DNA of 64,000 bases from JBGOTP01 sp963717075 (GTDB lineage Bacteria > Acidobacteriota > Vicinamibacteria > Vicinamibacterales > CAVVIG01). This document shows, piece by piece, positions 16,704-25,125 of the stretch. Positions within the stretch are counted from its first letter, which is position 1; each line of letters starts with the position of its first letter. Below the pieces are notes generated by a model. The model saw only the letters and a list, made by a program, of their open reading frames with translations, was not told the DNA's origin and did not search any database. The stretch lies in assembly GCA_963717075.1 (NCBI GenBank), contig CAVQVI010000002.1:62001-126000 (forward strand). Reading direction: 5' to 3'. The translations under genes were made by a program, and so were the position numbers.

Positions 16704-17849
16704 ATGAACCGACTGACGATGACTCGACGCGAATTTGGGGTTGCGGCTCTCGCCGTTGGCGCGACATTGACTCGGCCCGCGACCGCCGGCGCCGCGCAAT
16801 CGCCGGCGCCGCCCTTTGCGGGCATGCCGACGTTTCAGGTTGACGCCGCGTGGCCGAAGATTCCGAACAACTGGATCCTCGGGATTGTCTCGTCGATCCG
16901 CGTCGACGAGCAGGATCATGTGTGGATCCTGCGGCGCCCGCGCAGCGTTCGGGCCGATACCAACGGGCTCACGCAGGCCGTTCTGGAATTCGACGCCGAC
17001 GGCAACTTCCTTCAGGGGTGGGGTGGGCCGGGTGACGGCTTCGATTGGCCGGAGAACGAGCACTCTTTTGATGTCGATCCAAACGGCTTCGTCTGGATCA
17101 CCGGTAATCACCCCAATTTCGGTCGCACGATGCCGGATCAGAAGCACGATGACATGCTGCTGAAGTTCACACGGACCGGGAAGTTTGTGCTGCAGATTGG
17201 AGGGCGCAACCGAAGCGGTGGCGTGAAGGATACGACGAGCGTCCACGAGGCGGCTGACTGCTGCTTCTACCGGAAGACGAATGAGATCTTCGTGGCCGAT
17301 GGCTACGGCAACCGCCGTGTCATCGTCTTCGACGGCAACTCGGGACAGTTCAAGCGGATGTGGGGCGCGTTCGGCAGGCCGCCCACCGACGACATCGAGA
17401 CGCCTTTTGGCGCGCCAGGCAAGTTCGACCGCGGCGAGGGCCCGGAGCATTTCGGGATCGTGCACGCCGTCCATGTCTCCAACGACGGCTTCGTCTATGT
17501 CGGCGATCGCGACAACCGCCGTGTCCAGGTGTTCACCGTGGACGGCAAGTACCTCAGGCAGGTCTTCGTCAACATGGCGGCTGGTCCGTCGCGCACCGCC
17601 TGCGGCATCGCCCTGTCACGAGACGCTTCGCAGCGGTTCCTGTACGTGTGTGACTTCGATCATGGCAACGTGTTCGTGTTCAACCGCGCGACGCTCACGC
17701 CGATCGGATCGTTCGGCACGAAAGGCAACGCGAGCGGCCAGTTCGTGGACCCGCATTACCTCGCCACCGATTCAAAAGGGAATCTGTACTCGGCCGAAAC
17801 GGCAGGCGGCCGCCGCGCCCAGAAGTTTATCTTCAAAGGGCTGATATGA
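16704..17849 (+). CDS. Exported NHL-repeat beta-propeller protein
   Basis: 381 residues. A twin-arginine-like signal (MTRREFGVAALAVGATL) covers residues 6-34. A six-bladed propeller built of NHL-type repeats follows, for example DHVWILRRP, FVWITGNHPNFGR, EIFVADGYGNRRVIVFD, FVYVGDRDNRRVQVFTVDG and GNLYSAETAGGRRAQKF. The cysteine pair in EAADCCFYRKT is notable. NHL propellers of this type resemble the peptidyl-alpha-hydroxyglycine lyase-like family, but catalysis is not shown. It is a periplasmic protein, possibly a sugar or peptide binder. Confidence 0.85.
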   Translation: MNRLTMTRREFGVAALAVGATLTRPATAGAAQSPAPPFAGMPTFQVDAAWPKIPNNWILGIVSSIRVDEQDHVWILRRPRSVRADTNGLTQAVLEFDADGNFLQGWGGPGDGFDWPENEHSFDVDPNGFVWITGNHPNFGRTMPDQKHDDMLLKFTRTGKFVLQIGGRNRSGGVKDTTSVHEAADCCFYRKTNEIFVADGYGNRRVIVFDGNSGQFKRMWGAFGRPPTDDIETPFGAPGKFDRGEGPEHFGIVHAVHVSNDGFVYVGDRDNRRVQVFTVDGKYLRQVFVNMAAGPSRTACGIALSRDASQRFLYVCDFDHGNVFVFNRATLTPIGSFGTKGNASGQFVDPHYLATDSKGNLYSAETAGGRRAQKFIFKGLI

Positions 17850-17892
17850 GGACCTGTAGTCCGCAATAATGATGCGCGCTGCTGTTTTCGAC

Positions 17893-18010
17893 GTCATGCG
17901 GCCTCGCGGATCAGATGATATTCATGGTGCAGCCCGTTCAGCACCGGCGTCGCGATCACGCGACTGCCCATGGGTAGGCAATAGCCGGTGGGCGCCGGCT
18001 GGACCGACAG
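17893..18010 (-). pseudogene. C-terminal relic of an rve-type integrase
   Basis: The minus strand ends LPMGSRVIATPVLNGLHHEY followed by HLIREAA and a stop at 17893-17895. This is the characteristic C-terminus of the IS integrase seen elsewhere in the window. The rest is missing. It lies about 95 bases from the left end of the IS1182-type element. Confidence 0.6.
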
Positions 18011-18106
18011 GAAGGGCCGCGTGCGGCGCCGCCGGCGGCTTGGGGGCTGCTCAACTTCTATGAGCGGGCGGCGTGATCGTCGGCTCGGCTGAGAACTGGA
18101 ACATTA

Positions 18107-19586
18107 CGCCTAGCAGCCCGTGGTGAAAGTGGTTAACCGCTGACGAGCCAGTCTCATCAGCGTGGTCGGTGTACGACAATGCCGCGCATGGCCATAGGAA
18201 AACGTCCGACGCGCCAGTCGGCGATGTGGATCGCAACGAACGATCTGCCGAGACCGGCCGCGCATCCGTTCTATCGCCGACTGAATGCGATGCTGGTGAA
18301 GGCCGACTTCGATCAGTTCGTCGAAGGGCTGTGCGCCAAGTTCTACGCGCCGACCATGGGCCGGCCTGGTCTGGCGCCCGGCATCTATTTCCGCCTGCTG
18401 ATGGTCGGATACTTCGAGGGCCTCGATTCGGAGCGCGGGATCGCCTGGCGCGCGGCGGATTCGCTGGCCTTGCGCGATTTTCTCGGGCTCGGCCTGGCGC
18501 TGGCGCCACCGGATCACTCGACGATTTCGCGGACCCGCCGGCTGATCGATCTGAGCACGCATCACGCGGTCTTCACCTGGGTGCTGCAGCGCGTCGCCGA
18601 CGCCGGGCTGCTGAAGGGGAAGACGCTCGGCCTCGACGCGACCACGCTCGAAGCGAACGCCGCGCTCCGCAGTATCGTGCGGCGCGACAGTGGCGAGACG
18701 TATCAGGAGTTCTTGACGAAGCTGGCCCACGCCTCGGGGATCGCGACGCCGACGCGCGAGGATTTGGCGAAGTTGGATCGGAAGCGTGCCAAGAAAGGGT
18801 CGAATGACGACTGGACCCATCCGCACGATCCCGACGCCCGCATCACGAAGATGAAGGACGGCCGCACCCATCTGGCCCACAAAGCCGAGCATGTCGTCGA
18901 CTTGGACGGCGGCGCGGTCATCGCCGTCACGATCCAACCGGCGGATCGCGGTGATACCAACAGCGGCGTCGAGACGGTGCTGACGGCATTGGACGAACTG
19001 GATGACGTGCAACCCCCGGGACCGGACGATGACCGAGAGATCGTCGCCGACAAGGGCTATCACAGTACCGACCGCGTGAACGACTGGGAAGCGATCGGCC
19101 TGCGCACCTATATCTCCGAGCCGAACCGCGGGCGTCGGCGATGGCATCGTCAGCCCGCGATGCGCGAGGCGGTCTCTCGAAATCGCCGGCGGATTCGTGG
19201 GGCTCGCGGCCAGCGGCTGTTGCGGCGCCGCGGCGAATACCTCGAGCGACCGAACGCCCATCTGTATGAAACCGGTGCGCTGCGCCGCACCCATCTGCGC
19301 GGCCACGCCAACATCTTGAAGCGCGTCTTGATTCATGTGAGTGGCTTCAATGTCGGGCTCATCATGCGCCAGCTGATCGGCGTCGGCACCCCGCGCGGCC
19401 TCCAGGGTCGCCTTGCGGGCGTACTCAGCGACGCTCTTGATCGTCTTCCGGACGCTTCGACGCCGGGTCACCGCGATTGGCGCGTCGAGTCGCGTCGCGG
19501 TGGCCATGCGCGGCTGGCGTGCAGCGCCGACCACGCTCGTTGTCAACTCGTCAGCGGCGGCCACTTGTACCACGGGCTGCTAGGCG
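18107..19586 (+). mobile_element. IS1182-type insertion sequence, complete with both inverted repeats
   Basis: Imperfect 26-base terminal inverted repeats lie at 18107-18132 and 19561-19586; the outer part CCTAGCAGCCCGTGGT is identical and only two positions further in differ. Between them is one transposase gene. The element is 1480 bases long, in the range of IS1182. CTAG occurs at both tips, but because the ends are palindromic a target duplication cannot be proven. It sits near two older integrase relics. Confidence 0.85.
18179..19583 (+). CDS. IS1182 family transposase with a late frameshift
   Basis: The N-terminal DUF772-type domain shows HPFYRRLNAMLVKADFDQFV and GRPGLAPGIYFRLLMVGYFE. 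The DDE core shows LGLDATTLEANAALRSI (first Asp) and DREIVADKGYHSTD (second Asp). The C-terminal domain has RRRGEYLERPNAHLYETGAL and RGHANILKR. One extra base near 19430 shifts the frame: the original frame runs past the right inverted repeat to 19735, whereas the shifted frame ends normally as CTTGC and a TAG at 19581-19583, inside the repeat. The second end is surely the native one. Confidence 0.85.
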
Positions 19587-19747
19587 CCGGCCGCGACGAG
19601 GAGAGACCCCGACTCACGAAGCTGGCTCTGCCTCGGGTCATTCTTTTCGGAGTATGCGCCTGCCAATTGGGCCAGGACGCACCCCGGCGGCGGTATGATA
19701 CCGCCACGTTCCGCCAACTGCAGATTCCGTTGTGAGGAGGAAGAGCC

Positions 19748-20266
19748 ATGCGGAGACTACAGGTGTCAGTGGTGATCGGGCTGCTCGCTGTGTTCGCGTC
19801 AGTCGCCTGGGTCTGGGCGCAAGGACGCAATAGCGTCGGAGCCTTTACCCCACAGGACTACGCGGAGATCCAGCAGTTGTACATGCGGTACGCGCAGGGT
19901 ACCGACTTTGGAAATGCCGAGATGTGGCTCGGCGTGTTCACGCAAGATGCGAGCTTCAATCCAGCCGCGAACAACCCGGATTCCAAGCCGCAGGTGGGAC
20001 AAGAGGCGCTCACGAAATGGCGAGCGAACAATTTTGCCAATCGCAAGCCCCCCTATCACTACCGCCACTGGGTGGGCTCCTTTACGATCACGCCCACTCC
20101 GGACAGCAACGCCCGGGGACGGGTCTATTGGTTGGCCTTTAACCCGACGACGAACCCACGGAGCATTACGGACACGGGCTTCTATGACGATGTCTACGTG
20201 AGAACCCGCGTGGGCTGGCGGATCAAGTCGCGGGATGCTCACTCAGATCCCCAACCCGACAAGTGA
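19748..20266 (+). CDS. Exported SnoaL/NTF2-like protein
   Basis: 172 residues: a signal peptide (VSVVIGLLAVFASVAWVWAQ, residues 7-26), then a SnoaL-like domain with DYAEIQQLYMRYAQGTDFGN, WLGVFTQDASF, VGQEALTKW, HYRHWVGSFTITPTPD and the terminal strand VRTRVGWRIKSRDAH. The family includes ring dehydratases and ligand-binding proteins; export to the periplasm is unusual for enzymes of this fold. GAGGAGGAAGA precedes the ATG. It lies just outside the right end of the IS element. Confidence 0.82.
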   Translation: MRRLQVSVVIGLLAVFASVAWVWAQGRNSVGAFTPQDYAEIQQLYMRYAQGTDFGNAEMWLGVFTQDASFNPAANNPDSKPQVGQEALTKWRANNFANRKPPYHYRHWVGSFTITPTPDSNARGRVYWLAFNPTTNPRSITDTGFYDDVYVRTRVGWRIKSRDAHSDPQPDK

Positions 20267-20508
20267 GCCAAGCATCACTGAACACGTCCAACGTTTCAGG
20301 GATCGGGCGATGATGTCCAGGCGACACATGCGCTGTCTGCGGACGCCTTCTTGAGCAAGACCGTGCTGGGTGGCGGCGAGGTGTGGGCGAGCTCGAAGGT
20401 GATCCTCGGTCCCATCTGGCCGATTGAGGAACGACCGGTCCCGCCGTCGGATGTGCCCGGTGAGCAGGCGTCTCCCACGCAACCGTAGGGCACTCAGGTT
20501 GAGGCGCG

Positions 20509-21501
20509 CTATTGCGGCCTCTTCCTTTCACCCGTGCCTTTCTCCTGCGCGCGCGCACCGCTGAGGGAGTTCGGGATCGCGTAGTTGCCTTCATGGCATG
20601 CGTACTCGAAGATGGTGTACTTATTGTCTCGTTCGAATGGAAAGGCAATCGTCCATGGTCGCGTGTAGACCACGGGATCGTCGATCGTGACCTCGTAATT
20701 CAGGGTATCGGGCCCAACAGGAGTGAATCGCTCGACGATGCGCAGCTTCTCGCTGTTCAGTCCGAGATTCCTCATGACGTCGGTCGCGCGAAAGTTCGTC
20801 GTCTCGACAGTCAGCGTATTCCCTTCCCACCGGCCGCGGGCGTCGCCCTGCCACGTGCGAATCGCCGGCCCGACATGTGGACGCCCGTCGATCGGAATGA
20901 CGCGCGCATCGTGAATCATCTCGTTGAAGATCATGACGTAGCCCGGCGCCTGCAGGATTTGCTTGCCGTTGTTGTAGAAGGTCGGCAGCATGTTGCCCAG
21001 GATGCCGCGGAAAATGCACCGGTCGCCTGGATCGAAGAACTGCCACGAGTCGTACTCGTGCTCCCTGGTGTAGGCGAGTTTCTCTTTCGCCCACTGCGTC
21101 ATCGCGGGAATGCGGCCGTCCGCCGGGTCTTTGATCAGCCAGTTCACCGAGTAGTTGGTTTTCTCCTTCCGTGGCTCGTACCAATGCGTGGGACCAGCGC
21201 CGGTGCCTCGGTCTGAGTTCTCGATCTTCGTATCGACGGACTCCTGAAGGATCGCTTTGAGCTCTGTGTCGGTGAAGTTCGACTTCTCACCGAGTTTGGC
21301 CGGCCGCTGCAACGGGGCGTAGAAGGACCCCTCGCTGTTCCACATCCCCTGGATGTTTGGTTGCCCATCGGCAGTCCGAGGGGGCGTCCACTTGCTCGCG
21401 GAACCTTTCGAAGCCTGTCCACGAACAGGCGACGGTACCACCAGCACCGCGCACGAAATTACCACGATGGCGCCTGAAAACCGCCATGCCAGATGCCTCA
21501 T
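20509..21501 (-). CDS. Secreted protein of the CHEGNY paralogue family (copy 3)
   Basis: 330 residues with a signal peptide (WRFSGAIVVISCAVLVVPSP). This is the most divergent complete copy: GQPNIQGMWNSEGSFYAPLQR, FTDTELKAILQESV, LIKDPADGRIP, GDRCIFRGILG, GDARGRWEGNTLTVETTNF, RIVERFTPVGPDTLNYEVT, VYTRPWTIAFPF and EYACHEGNYAIPNSLSGARA. The ATG at 21501 has TGGAGGAC upstream. The frame continues upstream into a relic of another copy, which is why a longer frame exists. Confidence 0.85.
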   Translation of the reverse strand: MRHLAWRFSGAIVVISCAVLVVPSPVRGQASKGSASKWTPPRTADGQPNIQGMWNSEGSFYAPLQRPAKLGEKSNFTDTELKAILQESVDTKIENSDRGTGAGPTHWYEPRKEKTNYSVNWLIKDPADGRIPAMTQWAKEKLAYTREHEYDSWQFFDPGDRCIFRGILGNMLPTFYNNGKQILQAPGYVMIFNEMIHDARVIPIDGRPHVGPAIRTWQGDARGRWEGNTLTVETTNFRATDVMRNLGLNSEKLRIVERFTPVGPDTLNYEVTIDDPVVYTRPWTIAFPFERDNKYTIFEYACHEGNYAIPNSLSGARAQEKGTGERKRPQ

Positions 21502-21573
21502 GTGTCCTCCACCAGTCCCAGAATGTTTCCAAACAGACCCGATCGCTTCGTCGCCCATCGGGTCCGGCTCTCG

Positions 21574-21663
21574 TGCTTGCCGCGTCGGACCTACCTTGTC
21601 CGAGGCGTCCTTGGCTGATTCCGCCGCGCGGGCACCACTGAGAATGCTCGCCATGTGACCGAC
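21574..21663 (-). pseudogene. C-terminal tail of a lost CHEGNY-family gene
   Basis: The minus strand reads GHMASILSGARAAESAKDAS, which aligns with the CHEGNYAMTSILAGARA-type C-terminus of the family. The CHEGNY residues themselves are lost. It lies immediately upstream of copy 3 and downstream of an IS481 relic, so an ancestral tandem neighbour was probably cut by insertion or deletion. Confidence 0.5.
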
Positions 21664-21739
21664 AGCAGCGGACGTTTCCAGCATTGTCGACATGCGACCT
21701 CCGGCCTTTTACTCTAGCAGGATTACCAGACAGTCAGGC

Positions 21740-22060
21740 GCCCAGGCATCCTCGTTGCGTACTCGGACGGGCATACCAGGGCTGGTCGAGCACGGCGTGG
21801 ACGGTGCTAATGGCCGGCAGGTGGGGGCCGGTGAACTGCTGCCGAAGCTTCTCGCGAATCTTCGGCGCCCCCCAGCCGGGATATTTTCGCTTCAAACGCA
21901 CAATCGTCGCCTCAATGGGCGCCGGCAACCGATTCGCCTGCCGGTGCGCGCGGTGGCTGCGATCGCTGAAGGTCTGAACGCCGCAGTCTTTGTACCGATC
22001 GAAGATTTTGTAGCCTGTTCATGGCGAATTGCTAAATTCGTGAGTAATTCCTGCTGGCGC
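21740..22060 (-). pseudogene. IS481-family transposase relic
   Basis: The minus strand reads GYKIFDRYKDCGVQTFSDRS, HRAHRQANRLPAPIEATIVR and LKRKYPGWGAPKIREKLRQQ, which is the helix-turn-helix and linker region of IS481/IS3-type transposases. The DDE domain is missing. The similarity breaks at about 21745 next to a CHEGNY-family tail. Confidence 0.6.
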
Positions 22061-22084
22061 CATCTTGGTAGGATCAGGCGGTGT

Positions 22085-22345
22085 ACGACCTGGGCCGTTC
22101 TCTTTCTGCATCTGCTGACAACGGTCGCCTGACTAGCCGGTCCCGGCGGTGCCACGTCGTCGGCTTTGGCGTACAGAGCGGCGTCGTGGATGGCGTGGAG
22201 CTGTGCCGGATGTTCAATCACGCGGCCGGCTGTCACCTCCCGCCGACCTACCTCAGCTCGGACCACGATCCGTTGTATCGGTGCCATCAATGGCAAGCGA
22301 ATCTACGGATCGTCAACGTGAAAGAAATCAAGACCGTGGCCGAGG
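22085..22345 (+). pseudogene. Core relic of an rve-type integrase
   Basis: The plus strand reads HVVGFGVQSGVVDGVELCRM, then HLPPTYLSSDHDPLYRCHQW and QANLRIVNVKEIKTV. This is the DDE core with the second aspartate in SSDHDP. N- and C-terminal parts are absent. The fragment ends about 30 bases before the ATG of the next gene, so it may have supplied that gene's upstream region. Confidence 0.65.
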
Positions 22346-22372
22346 ACACACGAATCTTCAAAGGAGGTGGTC

Positions 22373-23428
22373 ATGCCAAGGTTCGGAGAGCAGCGAAGTT
22401 TGATGCGATTCTCAACGTTTGTCGGGGCGTCCATCTGTATGCTGCTGCAAGTTGGCGGTACGACGGCGGGGTCCTGCGATCCGGCAGGCAATGTCCGGTT
22501 CGTTTGCGATCAATCTTCTCCCGAGGATCTGGCGATCGTACCCGGCGGGCGGTGGGTGATTGCTTCCGGCATGGGGGACAAGGGCGGCATCCGTCTCATC
22601 AACGTGCGGGACAGCACGTCGACGGTGCTGTTCCCGGCGCCCTCCGCCAAGGTGCGCCCGGATGGCAAGACTTACAAGGCGTGCCCTGGTCCCCTAGATG
22701 CGGCCGCACAAGCCATCTTCAAAGCGCACGGGCTCTATCTTCGCCCCGGCAACACCTCGGTCCACCGACTGTTCGTGGTCCATCACGGCAGCCGGGAGTC
22801 GATTGAGGTTTTCGACCTCGACGTCAACGCCGGGCCACCGACGCTGACGTGGGTGGGCTGCGCTGTTGCGCCGGAGGGACCCGGGTTGAACTCCGTCGTC
22901 GGGCTGGCAGACGGCGGGTTCCTCGTGACGAATTTTCACCCGCGGGGCGAACGCCCGGCCTGGCTCCAGAAAGCGCGGGCCGGGGAGAACACCGGCGACG
23001 TGTGGGAGTGGCGCCCGTCGAGTGGATGGATGGTCGTCCCGGGCAGCGAAGCCCCGGGACCGAACGGGCTGGAGATCTCAAAAGACGGCAAGTGGCTCTA
23101 CATCGGAGTCTGGGGCAGCCAGTCGGTCACCCGGTTGTCGCGCGGCCAGACGCCGGCGAAGAAAGACTCGGTTGTCGTCGGGTTTCGGGTCGACAACCTG
23201 CGGTGGGCGCCGGATGGTTCGATAATCGCTGCCGGTCAAGGGGAAAAGACTTCGCATGTGGCGAAGGTGAACCCGGACACGCTGAAGTTCGAGGAGATTG
23301 TCCGCCATCCCGACACCGACGTGTTTCGCTCTGGGACGACGGCCGTTCAGATTGGCAACGAGGTCTGGGTGGGCTCGGTCGGGAGCGATCGGATTGCACG
23401 CATTCCAATCACCAGCCAGGCCCGGTAG
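22373..23428 (+). CDS. Exported SMP-30/gluconolactonase-like beta-propeller
   Basis: 351 residues with a signal peptide (FSTFVGASICMLLQVGGTTAG), then a propeller: PEDLAIVPGGRWVIASGMGD, IRLINVRD, HGLYLRPGN, RLFVVHHGSRESIEVFDLD, NSVVGLADGGFLVTNF, PGPNGLEISKDGKWLYIGVW and VDNLRWAPDGSIIAAGQG. The pattern of acidic residues and xxNGL blades is like SMP-30/strictosidine-synthase-like proteins. A mature N-terminal Cys pair (CDPAGNVRFVCD) may form a disulfide. AAAGGAGG stands seven bases before the ATG at 22373; the ATG at 22397 is an alternative. Confidence 0.8.
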   Translation: MPRFGEQRSLMRFSTFVGASICMLLQVGGTTAGSCDPAGNVRFVCDQSSPEDLAIVPGGRWVIASGMGDKGGIRLINVRDSTSTVLFPAPSAKVRPDGKTYKACPGPLDAAAQAIFKAHGLYLRPGNTSVHRLFVVHHGSRESIEVFDLDVNAGPPTLTWVGCAVAPEGPGLNSVVGLADGGFLVTNFHPRGERPAWLQKARAGENTGDVWEWRPSSGWMVVPGSEAPGPNGLEISKDGKWLYIGVWGSQSVTRLSRGQTPAKKDSVVVGFRVDNLRWAPDGSIIAAGQGEKTSHVAKVNPDTLKFEEIVRHPDTDVFRSGTTAVQIGNEVWVGSVGSDRIARIPITSQAR

Positions 23429-23653
23429 GAGGCGAGTTTCGCTCCGCGACACATTGGGCAAGCGGTTTTGAACGCGAGGCAACGGAACAGCAGTGCAAGG
23501 GAAGACGACGACGAAGTCGGCTCCAAGCAACAGTCGCGAGTTGACGGTCTGATGCGGGCTGGCAGGGGCAGCGAATCCGGGCTTCGTTTCAACGACGCCG
23601 GAGTGAAAGACGCGCTAGAATGAGCCAACTGGCAGGGTGCCGAAGGAGGTCAG

Positions 23654-24655
23654 ATGCGCCATCGTATTCCCGTCTTTGTGAGCAGCGTGGCGGTGTTGGT
23701 CGCGCTGGTCTTGGGCGCCGCGTCCACGGCCCAGACCAAGGTGCCGAACACGCCCTGGGGCAAACCGGACCTGCGAGGGATCTGGGATTTTCGAACCATT
23801 ACGCCGTTGGAGCGGCCCGCGCACCTGGCCGACCGTGAGTTCCTGACGGAGGAAGAGGCCACCAGACTCGAACGGGAGGCGGTCGACCGGGAGACCGAGC
23901 TGAACGGGCGCGCGGCCGAGCGGACGACGCCCGGCGACAGCGTGGATCGGCGGGCCGACGGGTCGCCGGGCTTCTACAACAGTTTCTGGCTCGACTACGG
24001 TACAAAGCCCGTGGGCACTCGGCGCACGTCGCTCCTCCTCGATCCGCCAAACGGGAAGCTGCCCAGCCTGACGGCGGCTGCGCAGCAACGGTCCGAGGCA
24101 CGGCGGGCGTATCTGCAGGAGCATCCTGCCGATTCGTGGCTGGACCGAAGTCCGTCGGACCGCTGCCTCGTGGGGTTCAACGCCGGTCCCCCCATCACGC
24201 CGGGCGGCTACAACCAGAACCTTCAGGTGTTTCAGACGCCGAACCACGTCGCGCTCCTCACCGAGATGGTGCATACGACGCGCATCGTGCCGCTCGACGG
24301 GCGTCCGCCGCTGCGCGACGTCCTCCGGCAGTGGTCGGGCGATTCGCGAGGACATTGGGAAGGCGAGACCCTGGTCGTAGAAACCGCGAATTTCAAGGGC
24401 GCGCGCGACTGGAGGGGCTCGTCCGAGCAGATGACGCTCGTCGAACGCTTCAGGCGGGTCGACGCCGACACGCTCGAATACACCTATACGGTGAACGATC
24501 CGGAGACCTGGACGAGACCGTGGACGGCGTCGATTCCGATGCGGCTGAGCGTGTTGCCGCTCTACGAGTACGCGTGCCACGAAGGGAATTACAGCCTGGC
24601 GAATATCCTGTCGGGACATCGCGCCAAGGAGAAAGCCGCGGGGACGAAGCCGTAA
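23654..24655 (+). CDS. Secreted protein of the CHEGNY paralogue family (copy 4)
   Basis: 333 residues, signal peptide FVSSVAVLVALVLGAASTAQ. Blocks: WGKPDLRGIWDFRTITPLER, FLTEEEATRLERE, RRTSLLLDPPNGKLPSL, DRCLVGFNAGPPITPGGYNQ, GDSRGHWEGETLVVETANF, LVERFRRVDADTLEYTYT, WTRPWTASIPM and EYACHEGNYSLANILSGHRA. It is the only copy on the plus strand. CGAAGGAGG lies seven bases before the ATG. Together with copies 1-3 it shows a local expansion spread over 17 kb. Confidence 0.85.
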   Translation: MRHRIPVFVSSVAVLVALVLGAASTAQTKVPNTPWGKPDLRGIWDFRTITPLERPAHLADREFLTEEEATRLEREAVDRETELNGRAAERTTPGDSVDRRADGSPGFYNSFWLDYGTKPVGTRRTSLLLDPPNGKLPSLTAAAQQRSEARRAYLQEHPADSWLDRSPSDRCLVGFNAGPPITPGGYNQNLQVFQTPNHVALLTEMVHTTRIVPLDGRPPLRDVLRQWSGDSRGHWEGETLVVETANFKGARDWRGSSEQMTLVERFRRVDADTLEYTYTVNDPETWTRPWTASIPMRLSVLPLYEYACHEGNYSLANILSGHRAKEKAAGTKP

Positions 24656-24674
24656 AGGGGAGGTTCCAGACCTA

Positions 24675-24700
24675 TCCCTACTGAAAACTCCATTGGTGCC
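24675..24700. repeat. Short repeat shared with 14523-14548
   Basis: TCCCTACTGAAAACTCCATT followed by GTGCC occurs here and at 14523. Similarity decays over the next 60 bases, suggesting two old copies of one element end. It lies 200 bases upstream of a 38-codon integrase remnant. Confidence 0.5.
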
Positions 24701-24870
24701 CCGGGTTGATCCGTTGACGGTCCGAAGTATGCGTTGCGGTCGACCGGCCAGAAGCGCCGGGTTGCTCTTTCGCGGCGCTGGCGTAGTGTTCCATTTCTCG
24801 GCCGACTGCTTTCAAGCCTACCCGTGATATAAGCTCCGCCTCGTGATCGAAGCAACAGCTGATTGCCGCC

Positions 24871-24987
24871 ATGGCTCGTGCGCATGTGACGCACCTCAAG
24901 CTTGGCCTCCGCGTGTCACCGCGCACAGTGAGCGCGATCGTGGCCGGATTGCATCACGAGTATCGGTTGGAACGATGGGCAGCGTGA
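24871..24987 (+). pseudogene. 38-codon internally deleted integrase remnant
   Basis: A clean short frame reads THLKLGLRVSPRTVSA, the N-terminal third of the IS integrase, directly followed by IVAGLHHEYRLERWAA and a stop, its extreme C-terminus. The middle of more than 200 residues is missing, yet the frame is intact from ATG to stop. It may be just a deletion product. Confidence 0.55.
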
Positions 24988-25125
24988 ACAGTGGGAACGC
25001 ATGCCGTTGCCGCACATCATTCTTGCGGATCACAGGTGTATAAGATGGTCGCGCCCGGTCGTCGGGTGCCGCTCCAACAGGCGACCGTCAAGCGGCTCAA
25101 CTCTTTCGTCAGTCTTGCTGCGACC

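Noticed and set aside
16635..17474. A minus-strand frame opposite the NHL propeller gene
   Set aside because: The plus-strand frame has a signal peptide and NHL repeats; the opposite frame has none and is a codon-position shadow.
18110..19573. A 487-codon minus-strand frame spanning the IS element
   Set aside because: It mirrors the transposase codons. The plus-strand frame has DDE motifs and the start position typical of IS1182.
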